NCBI RefSeq assembly: GCF_001522545.3
Contig: NC_031769.1
Span: forward strand, 15,050,256-15,114,255
DNA: 64,000 bases
Source of the DNA: Parus major
Lineage: Eukaryota; Chordata; Aves; Passeriformes; Paridae
Reading direction: 5' to 3'
Part shown: positions 45,143 to 59,245 of the stretch, piece after piece
Numbering within the stretch: the first letter of the stretch is position 1
Layout of the letters: each line of letters starts with the position of its first letter
Notes under the pieces: model-generated
Databases searched by the model: none
What the model was told of the DNA's origin: nothing
The model's input: the letters and a program-made list of their open reading frames with translations, nothing else
Translations under genes and position numbers: made by a program

Positions 45143-47928
45143 TTCCCAGCTTTACCAAAGTACTCCCAGCCAGTAAAAGGAGAGGGTGCCAGAATATAAC
45201 AGCTCCTGTACTACAAGGGAAATGCATCATCTGGCTAAAAACTGTTTCTCTTTGGTGATTCTCTGCTCCTCCACTTTCTCCTCCTTCTAAATCTCCTCCT
45301 CCTGCTCATCTTTTAGAACTGTTGTTAATGATACATTTTATTTCCAGAAGAAGCAAAGCACTATCTTGCAGCCCTGCCAAGGAGCCTTATCTGTATACTA
45401 TGCCTGAAATGTAGATTTCTCTTTAGTCATGGACCCACACCTATCATGCTCAGCTTTATTAGTCCCACCCCCTCAAGCTCTTTGTTTAAGGGAAGTCTTG
45501 CAACCCACTTTAATCCCTGCTTCCTACAGAACGGAGATAAAAAGTCTTTCCCCACTGTATTGTTTAAAGCTGAGCGTTACACAAGAGACACCACAAGGCT
45601 CTTATTGCAGCTTTTGATTGTGTCCAGATACAAGACCATGTTCAGACTCTGCTGGCCTTCACATGTTCTATGCTGAGACACAAAAAGAGGTAAGAAAGGG
45701 GCCTGATGCAAACCTTACTAGAGTCAATGGAAGGGTTGCTGTCAGATGATTGGAACAGGTCTTTAATGGCAAATTCAATTATTTGAGCCAGCGGGATTTT
45801 GGAGTTGATGGGTTTCTAGATATTGGCTTTTAACATTTCATCCAAATCAGCTTCTGACAAGGAGCGTGAGACTGTCCTCTATATACCCTTGACTTTAGTT
45901 TAAGTAAATCTCTTTATGGGAGTATGAGCTGTATGTGACCATTTAGATGAGTTTCAGTAATGGTACTCCACACTAGAGAAGAAGAAAGATGCAGCAGTGG
46001 GGGATATGAGAGCTACACTTGGTGTCCTCATTATGGCATCATTGCAAAATATTAACAGAAAAAATGCTGAAGATATTAGAGATTACTCAAAATGTCCTGA
46101 ATGTTGTGTTAGATTCATTGAAATGGCACTGGATTTTTTTCAATAAAAACAGTGAAAAGAACATTAAAGAGTTGTCCCATGCCCATCTTCACTTAACATG
46201 AGACTGGTCAGCTTGTAAAAAATCTGTCAAATCCCAAACAGATTTGTACAGCAGAAATGTGACAATGTTACAGGAAAGCACATCTTGTCATGGGAAAAGT
46301 TCCTGTTTGCCAGTCATGTACCAGAGACATCCAGCAGCACATCTGAGCAGCAGAGGTGTCAGAATGAAGACATTGTGTTCTGTCTGCAACTGGCCATAAA
46401 AATATGAAAATTTTGTTTCATGTTTCTTCCTCCCTTCTATTGGTGAATACAATAAATTTATATATAAATAGAGGAATATAATATTATATATAGAGAGAGG
46501 AATACAATTCCTCTGTGGAGGAATGGCAAGCCAGGGGGTCTGAGGTAAAAGCTTCCTACAGCTGGCAGGAGAGGCTGGAAAAAAAAGATCAGAGATCTGA
46601 ATATATATGTCACTTGATAAAGTCAGCATTTAAGATCCCTGTTCTTGTTCTTGCTCCAACCCAACTGGACATGCAGATTCCCACCCAGAGCTTTTATCTC
46701 TCAGGCTGTTCCGATGGACCAAATTCACACTTGTCAGTGCTAAACTGTAGCCCTGAGCTCTACAGGATGGTGTGGGAGGAGAGCAAAGCACATCCATTTC
46801 TACAGCCTTTTTCCCAGGCTTTGTAAATCCAGTTGTGGTCCTGGGTGTAGTTCTGCATCCAGGCTGCAAATTAAAGCTTCAAAGGAAGCCGGTGGGAACT
46901 GGTACCTGTCCAGTCAGGCAACTTGGAAAGGCACAGTATAGAAACATGAGCTTGTATAACAAGTCAGCAGAACACTTGGGTTTACCTGAATCATCATCAT
47001 ACCTTACTAATGAAGTGTTGGGGGCTCAGCTAGCAGCAGACAAACTCCTTGGGAAGTCAAGATCCCACAGTCCTAAACTGACTTGAGTATTTTTACTACT
47101 TCTCAGACCCTGAGATGAGTAAACACACAGGCAAGATCACTGGCATCTTGGGGGAAGAGTGTATGAAAACACACTGAACTGATTAAATGGAAAGAAGGCA
47201 CAACTGGCAAGGAATGCAAGCAGAGATCCTCAGCAATGGTGTTGAGGTGCCTGAAACAAGAAGCAAGCAGAATTCAGGTGGCTGAACTCACTGGACTGAA
47301 CTTTATCTCCAGGTCTCTTGGCTTATCAGCTCATCACAGAAACAGCATCAGGAAGAGGGAAGCAAGAGCCCAGGTATCTCAATGCTCTGACAGAACCTGG
47401 CCTCTTTTGTCCACTGACTCCTGAGTCCCTTGGCTGTGTTGTGTCCACCTTCAGCAGTAGGATGAAAGAGCCCTGCCACAAGTTGCTCTGGAGCATGATG
47501 ATTAGGATTTTCTTGGGAGAGATGAGAATTCCTTCCACTACAGCATGTGAGGGACCTTACTACACCAACAGTAGTGGGTAGTGGTTCTTCCAATGCAGCC
47601 CTGGAGAAGCACTGAATTCCTACAGAGAAATGTAGAATTTATTGTACCCCTTTGTTTCAGCTCTTTTATGATTTATCAAGCTTCCTAGTGAATTTTTTTG
47701 GATCAATCTGAAAAGGCACCAAGTTTCTCCTGTAGGCTGGGAATTATTGATCAGGATCTTACCTTTGGCTTTGCTGGGCACAGATCCACAATGGTATGTG
47801 GTGGGTTTGCAGACATCTGTCATCACATGGCATCAGTGATATAGATAAATAGAGAATACCTTCTCTATTTTTGGCAGCCTTTGCCAACTCTGTCTCTTTT
47901 TCCCTGAACTGGGATCAGGCTCTTTTCT
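45143..47928. other. Unique noncoding sequence, 2.8 kb
   Basis: A strongly AT-rich patch lies at about 46445-46495. Open frames are short with no known domains. No transposon recognised. Confidence 0.5.
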
Positions 47929-47966
47929 TTTTTTTTTTTTTTTTTTTTCTTTTTTCTTTTTTATGA
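47929..47966. repeat. T-rich tract
   Basis: A run of about twenty-one T with C interruptions, then CTTTTTTC and CTTTTTT. No retrocopy body is seen on either side. Confidence 0.95.
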
Positions 47967-50900
47967 TAACAAAAGTTCTAAATTAGGGGTACACTGGATC
48001 CCTAAATAGCACACCGTGTGTTGGGTCATCATAGTTTCTGATGGCTGTAACAGTAAATTGAGATTTTTTTAGTTCCTTCAGCACAGCCTGTACAAGGTCA
48101 GACACATGCACACACATACACAGCCTGTCAGGTTTGGGGCTTTAAGACATTAAAGGGTTTAACAACATGTGCAGCCCCTTCCCACAGCTCTTCAACAGAC
48201 CAGTGAAGGCCGCACATTGAGGGCTGAGTCTGGCCTGTGATGTTGACTGACCATTTTAACATTATAAGACTAATCCATGTTTCTGACATGAGAATGAGAT
48301 GTGGAAACAGATTTGCATAAATGGCTCAGCCTGAGTATCAGCTTGGAAAAAAACTGTCCTCGTTTCAGACAAGCAAGCAGCAAGGCAGTTCCATGTATTA
48401 TGTTTTACATTAGTGAACTGCCCCATAGCTCCTCAAACACAAGACACTGTTGAGTGATTTATTTGAGGGTAGACAGACACACAGAAGCAAGAGGAAAGGT
48501 TTGAAGGCAGCCACAGGCATGCACTCATCTCCTTGGTACTGTGAAGTGATGCATATGTATAACCCTCTCTGCCTAATTTAGCACCCCAGCAAGGTGTGCT
48601 TGCTTGGTCTGGACACTGTTAGAGCAGCCACACACATTCTGACAAGGTTCTTTGTCCCTTCCTGTGCCCCTGCATTCGATACATGTGTCAAGAAGAGAAA
48701 GGCTGTGTGTGTTTAGTTTGCCCCCTCCATTCTTAACCTTGGCTCTCCATCTTAGTGCTCCATACACAGCACTGTTTCTCACACACAGTCCAGCCCAACA
48801 GAGAAAGTATAAAACAAAAGAGAAGCAAGCAGCTCTCACACCCCACACTCACAGTCTGGAAGCTGCATCGTTTCAGCATGGCCAGGAGCAGCAGTAGTAG
48901 AAGCTGGTGGATGGGAGATGGTTACCTGCCTGACCAGTTTGGTATCACTGCTGGCATTTTGCAGGTTCTGGAGATGATGATGCAAAGATACCTGAATGCA
49001 AAATCAACTCAAGTCAATCAAGCCAGAGCTGCTGGCAACAGCCCTGAGGGGTGAGAGGGAGGTGGAGGCAGAACCCGGAGCCATCACGCTGAATATTTCA
49101 CGCTCCAGGGTGCCGGAACTCCTACTGCTCTGGGATGGAACAGCACCAGCCCAGGAGGCAGCCTGGGCTTGGCTCCCAGGGAATTTACCCCACAACAGCC
49201 AGTGCAGAGGACTGAAGGGTTTCTGCAGGAGCCAACCCAGACCAGAGCTGAGTCTTTGTCAAGTTGCTCAGGTCTCTGTGCATCACACTTCAGGAGTTTT
49301 ACAGTACTGGGAATCCCAGCCCTGTGTTTCCCCAGCTGATGGGGAGCTGTCTATAAATCAATGCCTATTTACTGTTTAGCATGATCTGTCTTTAAAGCCC
49401 TGAGTTTGCTTGGCTGACAGCTGCCTGACAAAGGTATTCATTATCCCGAACAGGGAGGCAAAGGCATTTGCTTTTAACATCGGGTGAATCAGCAGCAGCC
49501 CAAGGATGTGCATTGAGAGGCTCTGGCTCCCCCCACAAAAATTCACAAGACTTCACTGCCTCACATGCTAATGGCTTCCGTGCCCAGAGAGCATCACCAA
49601 AAGCTGTTGATAAAGCCCAGAGAGTGTTACCAAAAAGGCCTGAGTGTGAGAGAGATGCCTGTGTGGAATCTTGGAAGGGTTTCCTAAGGACAGGGCATGC
49701 AGGGGATGCCTGAGGGATGGCTCAACTGGCCCTACCTCTGCGCACGTGAAGTCTGCCGGGATCTTGCCATGCACATCATGCCACTAATATCTTTTCCTGA
49801 GAAGGCGTTTTCCTATCCATTTTTGCATCTATGTGTTTGAAATGCACTGAAGTCAGGTAAAGCAATTTGCTTGTGTTTACCTCTAGATCAAAAGCTGTTC
49901 TGATATTCAGGTATATTTGAATTACAATTAAACTCACAGCCGTAACAGCCCTTTCCACGCCTGTGTTATCACTCTGGTTTGAGGCAAGTGAGTGGGAGTT
50001 AGAAGGTGCCTGAAAGTATGGGCATTTTTAACTACATGAATGAGTAAGCAGGAAAGGTTTTGGATTGCAGATGTTTTAGTTCAGCTTAGGGGCAGACACT
50101 TAGGTAAGTTTTCCTTAAAAGTCTGAGCAACTGCAGTTCAGACATGTGCTGCTCCTAGACGAGCATTTCCCTATCTCCTCTCCTTCAAACACAGCAGCTG
50201 TGCACTTGTGAGAAGAAGCAGTGTCATATTAATAGTCAGTAATGGCTAAGAGCTGATGAATCTCTCAGATGAAAGGCACCTTCTAATTGCAAACTTTTGC
50301 CATTGTTATTATGAAGCCATTACTTAAAGGGCTGTTACCCCTAGAAATTTTATTTTTTTATGTGTTTGCAAGTTGTTTAAATGGTTTGAGTTCTTGCATC
50401 CTGCTGATGTTTTATTCTCAGGCTTTTGGGCTTTTTCTTTTATTTTCTTTTGGTTTATTTCTCTAAAAGAGGTTTTTGCCTTTTCTGTTCCTTGAGGTTT
50501 CTCAATATGCCATATAGGTGGTGTGGTATATGACATTTGAACACCCACACTAAAAATGCTGCCTGAAAGCTGACTGCATTTCCAGGCACGCCTTAGCTGA
50601 AAATGCAGTATTTGAGCCTAATCTTTTGTTCCTTAACAGTGTTTCTGTAAACTGCAGTGCTTGTTTGAAGTAGACAACACTTGTGAAAGAAGATGGAAAA
50701 GTTCTTAGAAGTAAAAGTTGATCAAGTCCAGCAATGATCTGTTCTGTGCATCTGTGTATGCCTGGGCCTGTGTGCGTGCAATGCCGGGCTGCAGCTTGTA
50801 AATAAGAACCACAATAACAAGGCAGATATAAAATAAACAGTTCACAAGATCAAAGAGGCAAGTACTCAATACATGTGAAACAGAATATCAGACATAGCAG

Positions 50901-52160
50901 TAAATTTGACCAGCCTGGAAACTTAAACCACTTCACTTAAAGACCATGGTGGGAATAACTTCGTGGAGTTTAGTGGTGAACCATGGACAAGTTTGGCATG
51001 GGATGAATTTTTTGTTCTTGGGTAAGTTGTGGCATAATGTTGAAATTATTGTTACTGAAATGTGCTTGACTCAAATTGCTGAGGCTCAAAGCAGGAGTTT
51101 GGTTGTTGTGAACAGAAACTGCATGCAAAGTTAACAGACACTGGCTTAGACAGTGATTGCTTCCAGTTGATTAAAGTAAGATAACCATCCTGCTGAAAAC
51201 TATAACTGAATTTCCACAGCCATTCACTCTCAGAAGGCTTCAATTAGACTACTGTTCATGCCTTCCTCTGCACTGGAAACCACACTGCTGCTGCTCTCTG
51301 AGCCACCTTGACACTCACATGGGCTCTCACCTCCCACTGCCATATGCCTGTAGGAGGTGGAAATACACATCTTCAGCTTTCAGATAAGGGGATGAACATT
51401 TTCAATTTTGATCCACATTGCTGTTTCCCTTACAGTTTGGTAAAGGCTCAAACGGAGGAGCTGAAAACCCTGTTCTTGGGATAAAGAAATTCTGGCCTGT
51501 TGGGTTTCCTCCTGCAGGACCCTGGTCCTGAACTGCATAAAGACACACCTCACAGTTTCACAGCTGTGTCTTCAGCACAGGTTCTGCACATTGCTGATGC
51601 TTTGCTGGGCAGGGACTCTGTGGTGAGTGATAGAACTCCGGCCTTTATGAAATCACAGAAATAATCCAAATAAAAAAGTACTGATATTGCTGAGTTTTAA
51701 ATTAGCAAAGAGCTTCAGACCCTGGGGAGAATGTAGTGATTCCAAATGGTTTGAGAAATATAACCCTGGAGTATCCTTATTTCTTTGTAAAGCAACGAAC
51801 TATACTACTGCATCTCTAAGTATTGTGATTCATTATGCTCCTTTAAATCTCCACCAAAACAGGTGGCAATGATTGCAAGCCTTTTTGTCTTTTTCAGATG
51901 AAAAGGAAAATTTATCTCAGTCCTAAGAGCTCATGTATGAAAAATGCTCTTAACCTGGCAGGCTTGTGAAAAGAAACCAGTGCTGCTGTTCTGCAGTAGG
52001 AACACAGTGGGAAAAGGATCTCCAAAGCCCCCAGGATCCCAACGATGCCAGATAGTCCTGGTGTTTGACTGATTTATAGGCTGCCCTAAATAACTCAGCT
52101 TCCCCTCACTGATAGCAGAAATCTGCTTTGCTTAATCCCACAGAACAGCAGAAGGTTCTG
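47967..52160. other. Unique noncoding sequence, 4.2 kb
   Basis: Open frames around 48573-49380 overlap on both strands and have no known domains. No repeat recognised. The short frame after the acceptor-like CCCTTACAG at 51429-51437 is listed separately. Confidence 0.45.
51426..51485 (+). other. Very weak terminal-exon candidate
   Basis: A pyrimidine-rich acceptor-like stretch ending CCCTTACAG is followed by a frame reading LVKAQTEELKTLFLG and a stop at about 51483. It is short and unsupported by any known family. Confidence 0.07.
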
Positions 52161-52370
52161 CGCTTCTGACGAGCATTTACTTGTGAACTTACTGATAACA
52201 CCTCCTCTGAGGAAGCAAACCCTGACAAAATAATGGCTCCTTTGCTGACCCAAGTTATTTAAAACACAAAATAACGAGGTTATGTTACTTATTATTGGAT
52301 CTAATAAGAAGCAGCGTGAGATTTAATTTCCACGGTGTATTTCAGTGACCTTGTTATTTCCCAGCACAGA
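52160..52370. promoter_or_regulatory. Candidate conserved noncoding element
   Basis: Non-repetitive sequence with isolated CpGs, TTATTTAAAACA, ATAACGAGG and TTATTGGATCTAATAA, in a texture typical of conserved elements. No alignment available. Confidence 0.2.
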
Positions 52371-53052
52371 AGTGCTCATGTCCCAGCCATCCCCATCAGT
52401 GGCAGCTGAATGCCTTGGTGTTATCCTGGCAATGGGTCAGGTCTCAGAGCAGAGGACACAGAAGTGTGTCTCCAGTGCTAATTCTTGTTCATCCAATAAA
52501 CAAGTAAAAAGGTGGAAGTAGCAGGTAATGGATGTCAAAGAGAAGCGCAGAGTATAATTGAGAGTGATAACAGAAATTCATGTTTCCAAGGTTTTCTTTG
52601 GAAAAGTAAGGCTACAAGATGCCATATTATAGAGTTTTGTTCTTTTAACTTTGTTTCAAGACATACTGATTACACAAATAGCTCCCAGCTGAAAAATGGA
52701 TGGGATTTTGACTTGTTTAAAAATCAGAATTTTCCTCTTCACTGTTCTTAGTATTTGCCAATACTGCTGCAGAACTGATGTGTCCCATGATTTATTTTTT
52801 TTCAGTTGCTTCCATTGCAATCTGTTTTGTTTCTGTACCCATATTATGCTTAAAGACAAGTAGCATGGCCCTGTACAAGCTAGGGGCTTTTGTAAAAGAA
52901 ATATCCTTCAGTGTTTGAATATTCAGAGGCTTTTTTTTCCAGTAAGTCTTAAATAAGCCACTTTTTTTCTGCAGTTCAGAAAACTATATTCTGCAATTAC
53001 CCTTAATCTTATTTGTCTTTATCCTGAACTGTATCTTTTTTTCTTCATCCAG
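52371..53052. other. Unique noncoding sequence
   Basis: AT-rich, with several short T runs. No gene or repeat recognised. Confidence 0.5.
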
Positions 53053-53075
53053 CTGCCATCTTTTCGCTGGGAAAG
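53053..53075 (+). other. Weak microexon candidate, 23 nt
   Basis: A strong acceptor-like sequence (a run of T and C ending CATCCAG at 53052) is followed 23 bases later by AAAG then GTATTT, a fair donor. The enclosed 23 bases include a CpG. The length is not a multiple of three. No flanking exon is known, so this may be chance. Confidence 0.1.
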
Positions 53076-54188
53076 GTATTTGTGGAAGAAAAGCCATTGA
53101 TTTTTATCTTCAGTGCCATCTAAAAAAGATATGCATGGGTTTATTCATGTCTGATGTTAAACCAAAATGATAATTTGGAAGCCATATATTCAGAATGTAA
53201 ATGACTCATCTTTAGGTGAAACTGACCCTAATTAGATCTAGATCAGCCATCACTTGACAGAGAGAAAGAAAATTCATTTTCTCTGAAATGTGGTAATGGC
53301 TAGGAAACTAGCCCCAGAACCTTAAATTAAAAGCAGGTTTTAACATGCTGGCTCCATTCCTGCCTTCAATATCAGCCTCTGCCTGTTTTAGTTAAATAAA
53401 TGGTAACAAAAGAAGACAGACTGGGTGACGTTAAATAAAGAGAAATTTAAGAGAGCAATTATAGCATTAAAAGGGGCCAGAGGTGAGGAACCATAAACTT
53501 TGTGGAACAAAGTGCAGCATCGCAGTTTCTCCAAAGCTTTGTTCGCGGAAGCCTTGTTAGTTCTGGTCACGCAAGGCTGTTTGTGAGTGAAGGTGGCTGT
53601 CCCCAGCCCAGGGCAGCAGCCTGCTCCCAGCATGGGTCTGGCCACGCTCCGGTGTGCCACCGCCCTGTGCAGGCCAGGGTCAGTGAGGGGTGGGATGGGA
53701 CGTGGCAGGGCTGGAGCCTGGTCAGTGGCTCTGTGGCTGTGCCATCTCCCTGAGCAGCATCTTACTCTGCTACTCCATCTCACTTTTCATTTCCACAGCA
53801 TGAATGACTTGCTCCTCTTCCCCAAGGTGCCAAACGGCTTCAGAGAAAGGAGTTTGCTGGAGAATGGACTGTCTCTCCCACACACAGGTTTTGAAGGATT
53901 TGTGTTAAGAAGGTAACAGTGGAGGAACAGCCCAACACAGTCACTTAGAGTCCTAAAAGAACAGTTCTGACCACAGTCTTTTGTAATGAAATCAAAGATA
54001 TCACTGCAAAATCAATTGCTCTAATAAGATATGGTGGGCAAAGCTCAGAAGATTAAGAGCTTAATTCATATAAGCACCAGGGAAAGATGCATAAAGGAGA
54101 GTTGAATTTAAAAAATCATCTGGGCCTCACTTGCTTTGAAATGTGATGCCTTTGTTATGAATGAGGCAATTTAGGCATCTGTGCTCTC
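53076..54188. other. Unique noncoding sequence
   Basis: A mild CpG cluster of seven or eight lies at about 53515-53705. Open frames there overlap on both strands without domains. Confidence 0.45.
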
Positions 54189-54203
54189 TGTGTGTGTGTG
54201 TGT
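54189..54203. repeat. Short (TG)n run
   Basis: A dinucleotide run of about 15 bp. Confidence 0.9.
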
Positions 54204-57200
54204 AGCAAGACGTCAGAAACATACTCATGACCAGAACAGGTCCATAACCTGATGTTCTTGAGTAGTTCAGAAGACAAAAAAAGATGCAGTTCGATGCTTT
54301 TTAAATGTTTTGTTGCAGGAGGAATGATGTGGAAAGGTTCATCAGCTGCCTTTTGAGCTGGAGCAGAGTCCTGGTGTGTAGTCATCACTCCTCATCACCC
54401 TGTGCCTTGCAGGGCCTAAGCAAACCCAGCTTTCATAACTCTTCCTCCTGGAGATTAAACTAAAATTTATCCATACTCTGGAAGCAAAGAATTTTATATC
54501 GGCTAGCACAGTATGGCTGGATTTCCCTGACCTAGCAAGTCCTGTCATAGGCCAAGGAAGGTATTCTCAAACAAGCATTCAGAAACTGGGATATGTACCA
54601 AAAACTCATGAAATTTTTAAGATTGATAACTTTCATTTTGTTTGCTTTTGCCTTCTGCTTTCATACTGTTTCAACTGCAAGGCTTCCAGATATTGATAAC
54701 TTCAATGGATGGAGAAAATAAATGTTCTCAATGAATTACATAAATTCAGGATCTGAGTATTTACAAAAAAAAATTAAATAGTGAAAATTGCATTGCTAGC
54801 TTAAAAGCTGTTGAGATCTTCAAGAATCTAATGCATAAGTCAGGATTGCCCTGAGTTACATCAGCTTAATTTTTTGCTGGAGCATGGTAGAAAGGGAGCA
54901 AGGGAGAAAAGTGCTCACATTATTATTGATCAGATTTTCATAATCAGTACACATGAAAATTAATTAAAGGACTCTAAATGTCAGAATTTAATTCAAGATT
55001 CTGTTTATATGCTAGAGTCTGCAGTACACATATCTGACAAGTAAAACATAATCAGTTTGCTCTGAGATCCTTGTACAAAGAATACGTGCATCAAGGTCTC
55101 TTATGGGATCAGTTTCCCTTGTGGTTTTAAGGTAACTTTTACAAATGCAGGACATGTTGAATTTTACAGAACTCCTGCTGGTTTCTGGGTCCTGACACTA
55201 GCTCTCTGGAGTATTTGCATCTTAAAATATTCTTAGAATGTAGTAAAGTAAATTTTATGGCCCTAATGGCTTGTTGGTGAATTTCAAAGTGGTGTTATCA
55301 GCACAGATGCATAGGTCTGGGGAAATGTCCCTTTTCCATCACCCAGGAAAAAAGGAAGGGCAACATGCATTGGATTATTTAAGGAAAATGAAAATTAAAG
55401 TGATTGTTCCAAGCTGATAAAGTTTCTTTGAAAGAGAAAACACTCTGTCCTCCCCCATGACATTACCTCAGTGGGAGCACATCATCTCATACCCCTAAGA
55501 TTTCTCAGGAAATCTTGTCTTTTTCCAGACCATGCTGGTAGTTGGAGGGCACTCCTGACAGAAGGCAAAAGGATGCATGCTCCAGTTGCCTTGTATCAGG
55601 GTATTGGATTGTTTGGGGTTTTTCTTGGTGTGGGGTGGGAGGAAGGAGAAGTATTCTTTCAGTTTAAGGAGATTTTCTCAAACTGCTTGCACCATTAAGT
55701 CCTATTTCATGTTCCAGGTCCCATCTCAGCTCCTAATGAGTCAGGCTCATTAACCTAGTTCTAGCTCATCCTGCCAACACATTTTGCTGGAACTACCTAC
55801 GCACTTCACTCTGGGTATGCTGTTGAGCACTTTGCCAGACGAAGACTTTTACTGCTCCTCTAAGAACTGCTCATCTAAGATTTAATTAAAAATATCACAT
55901 TTTTTTTCATATGTGTATTTCAAGAGCATAGAGCACAGGTTTTGCAATATTTTCAATATTTGCTTGCAAACAATGAAGAATACAATAATCTCTAATAATT
56001 AAACCAAAATGGTTTGAAAGGCAGGACACTGTGAGTTAAGGCAATTATTTATGCAGTCTTTTACAGCATCTTTCTTATACTTTTTATGCTTTAATTGTAT
56101 GCATCTGCTGCAGAGGGTGGAGTTCTCATGTAGCAAAGGACAGGACATCTATTAGCAGAAACAAAAGGAATTAAGTCTCTGTTTTTTAGGTATTAAGAGC
56201 TCTCCATGTCCACATCCTGAGAAGGGAAACCATATCAAGGTAATCTCGTTGTTGTTGCTCTGTGTATGTCAGCTCCTCCATGACTAATGTGTCCCATATT
56301 CTTATCATCCAAATCTTGACATCAGATGGTTTCTTTTAGAGTGGGATGTGATTAAGCATTGCCGGCACTGAGAGCTCAGAGATCAGCTTGCACGCCTTAC
56401 TTTGAATGAGCCTGTAACCAGCACTCCGAGAATAAAGACTTCCTGAGGAGGATGAAAATAGCACCCATATGTAATATGAAACACCAGGTTTTGAGCCTGC
56501 AGAGATCCACCTGAGCCCAGAAGAAGGACTGGATCCTGCACATCCTGTGAATCCCAGCATTTTCTCTTGGACTTGCAGAACTAGTGCTGGAGCTGTCACG
56601 CTGTCACCTGTTTACCTTTAAGAGGAACCTGAGAGGTTCAGGATGGGTGAGTGGTCCATACACCACATGGAGATGAGGAAACAGCAAAAGTAATTCACTA
56701 AGATCCAGAGACCAGCTTCTCTCAGCATGTGTCACTGGATAAAACCTGGCTTAGCCAGAGCCCTCTGAAGTGATTTTTGTCCCATACCTCCCTGGTCAAA
56801 CACAACAAAAATAACAAAAAAGCCCACAACCAACATAGACTTCTTGCTTATAATCAGCCATCTCCCAGGGACGTGCAAAGGAGTGCCACAGCTCTTGAAG
56901 ACCACAAAAGCCAAAAGCTGAGCACCAGATTCCCCAGCCTGACTACTGCAGGCAGCACTGCTGCTGTTGTGCCCATGTGCATCTGCCCCCTGGCACCAAC
57001 AGATTTTGTGTGCAGGTCACCCAGCATGGGGGATTCACACCTTGGGTGACCCTCAGGATGCTGCTGCTTCTATGGATTCCTTTCCTCTAAGGCTTCTCAC
57101 AACTTTGTTGTTTAATCTCTTCTTTTATATGTATTGACAGCTTCTCTGGTCTGATATTTTTTATAGAGAACAAATCCTATTTGTCAGTGTTCTGAGAAAA

Positions 57201-59015
57201 TTACAGAATGGGTTAACTAGAGTGGAGGTTTTTTCTTTACATATAGAACATTTGTTCTAAAGACAGAGCTTAGAAAGATGAATGTTTGATGAGTTCAGGA
57301 AAATAAATTAAAAAGTACTTTCATTCTTGGAGAAAGTTTTCTCTCTGACACTCTGGTGTCCTTGAGAAAACAAGATGAAGAACCTTTTGATTTGATGTTT
57401 TAAGCAGAACTTTGTTTATTCTTTTAATCAGAAACTTTTTTTAACTCAAGAACTTCAAAAAGAAGCATAAACATTTTCAGGGATTACTCTGAAATGAAGG
57501 GTTCTCTTAGATGTTAAATCAAAAGTTTCAGATTGAGCCTCCTTGTCTTATGTTTTCTCATTTTTTTCATTGCAAATTCTAAAAAATTCCTGTGTCTGTT
57601 TGACCTAAAATTATTTTCCATATCAAGCAGATACTGCCAGTTTCTAGCCCCATATAGGTGTATGTCCATGCACTGATCAGTGCTGTATAAAAAGTAGTAG
57701 TGCTGTATTGGTCTGTGTCTGGTCAGTTGGCTTTGTTGGCTAGACTGTTTCCCACAGAGATGATGATGATTTAGATGTATTCCAATAAAAAACCCAGTCA
57801 TACCCTGTTAAGTGTGGCCCTCTGTTACACATCACTATTTTGCTGCCATATCTACTGAAAGATTTATTATGCGTATCTTCTTTTTCTACCAAATTTTTCC
57901 AAAGATCATGAGAAATAAAATATGAAGTTAATTGAAGAGGTGTGGGGATGTGATTCCATAGCAGCTTGAAAAAATCTGTTGCTGTAGAGACAAAGGACAA
58001 TTTTCTCGGGGGTGCTTATGTGGGTAGTTTTACTTGAATTGACTGTGTTCTTGGTGTACATGAAAAAGCTTTAACATCTTCAGTGTCCCTCTCCTTTGAA
58101 GTAGTATAAAATGTCTCTGCTCCTTTTCTTAGGCAAATGAGCTTCCTGGGTTCATTTCAATGTAATTTTTACATAGCATTTCAGATATGATGGTTCTGCT
58201 GTCTGTAATTACAGTCCCCTATAGAGTTAGGAGCTATCAAATGATGGTATTACCTGTCCTGCCTCTTCCCATTTGTTTTTGATCCTATCCTGTAGTTTGC
58301 CTAGCCCCACAATGGAGCAGAGTGCATCTTGAAGTGAGACCTTGTATTGCCATGGCTTTTCCTCTAAAGCCAGTGTTTTCCCACTCTGCTGATGAGAAAC
58401 TGCCCCTCCAAAGAGGTGCATTTGTCTCTTCTTCATAATTATGGCTTTCTCTTAGATTTTCCCAGTTGTGTCAGCATGTGTGGTCCAGTGACTTGGCACT
58501 GCCACATCCATCTCCTTTCTCTTTTGCTTCTCCCTTGGCTGTCACTAGGTCAGGAGGTCCCACTTCATGCAGAGAGAGCTCAGAAGGACTCCAGTCCCTC
58601 GTGGAGCAGCCAGCCAGCCACACTGCTGTGTGAGACTCAACATGGGGCAAGTCCGCTCTGCATCAGCTGCAGAGTCCCCCTAGGCAGGTAATGTCACAGT
58701 GATTTCAGGGCTGCGAGTATCTCAGAGAGGTTTGGGGAATGCTTTAAGAAAACAATAAGGTTGAAGACTTGCACAAAGTCAGGAAGTGCCATGTGGGAGG
58801 TGTGCATAGCCTGAGCTCAGCCCCTCCACATCCCTGAGATGCCTGACACCCTGTAATTATAGGCTCATAGACATAACTTGCACTCAAAAATTTCACTTCC
58901 ACCATAGATCCACAGAGACAGCGTCTCATTTTGGTGTAGCCATCCTTAATTTCTTTGACCTAAGCTTCCCAATTGTGTCTTTTGAATTTGGCATTTAATA
59001 CAATCCATTCTTTTT
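54204..59015. other. Unique noncoding sequence, 4.8 kb
   Basis: AT-rich. Two overlapping minus-strand frames at 57514-57801 and 57740-58000 were read closely and match no family I know. No repeat of note. Confidence 0.5.
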
Positions 59016-59245
59016 CTCCATTTCCCAAATAGTCTGTGGAGCCAGACTAATCGCCGCTCATCAAATGCCCATTGTGTTCATATTTCCCTACCCCATGGTA
59101 ACAGACACTTTTATTGTGATTATTCATCTGCTGTTCTTTCATTAATGAAAGATTTAGATTTTGCTGCCATAAGGCCTCTTCAATAGCTCTATATTATGAA
59201 CACATTTTCAAGCAGAACTGACACTGGCTAGCTTCTTGCTTGGCC
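59015..59245. promoter_or_regulatory. Candidate enhancer-like conserved element
   Basis: The non-repetitive stretch contains isolated CpGs (AATCGCCGCTC), two SOX-type ATTGTG cores (59071-59076 and 59113-59118) and CCATGGTAAC, which resembles half of an RFX X-box. It also holds TCTTTCATTAATGAAAGA at 59135-59152, a perfect 18-bp palindrome centred on paired homeodomain cores (ATTA/TAAT). This is the richest motif cluster in the right third of the window. Activity is inference. Confidence 0.35.

Noticed and set aside
47929..47966. T-tract as the tail of a processed pseudogene
   Set aside because: No gene-like sequence or target duplication beside it.
57514..58000. Two overlapping minus-strand frames that might be one frameshifted gene
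   Set aside because: Neither half matches a known family, and AT-rich sequence readily gives such frames.
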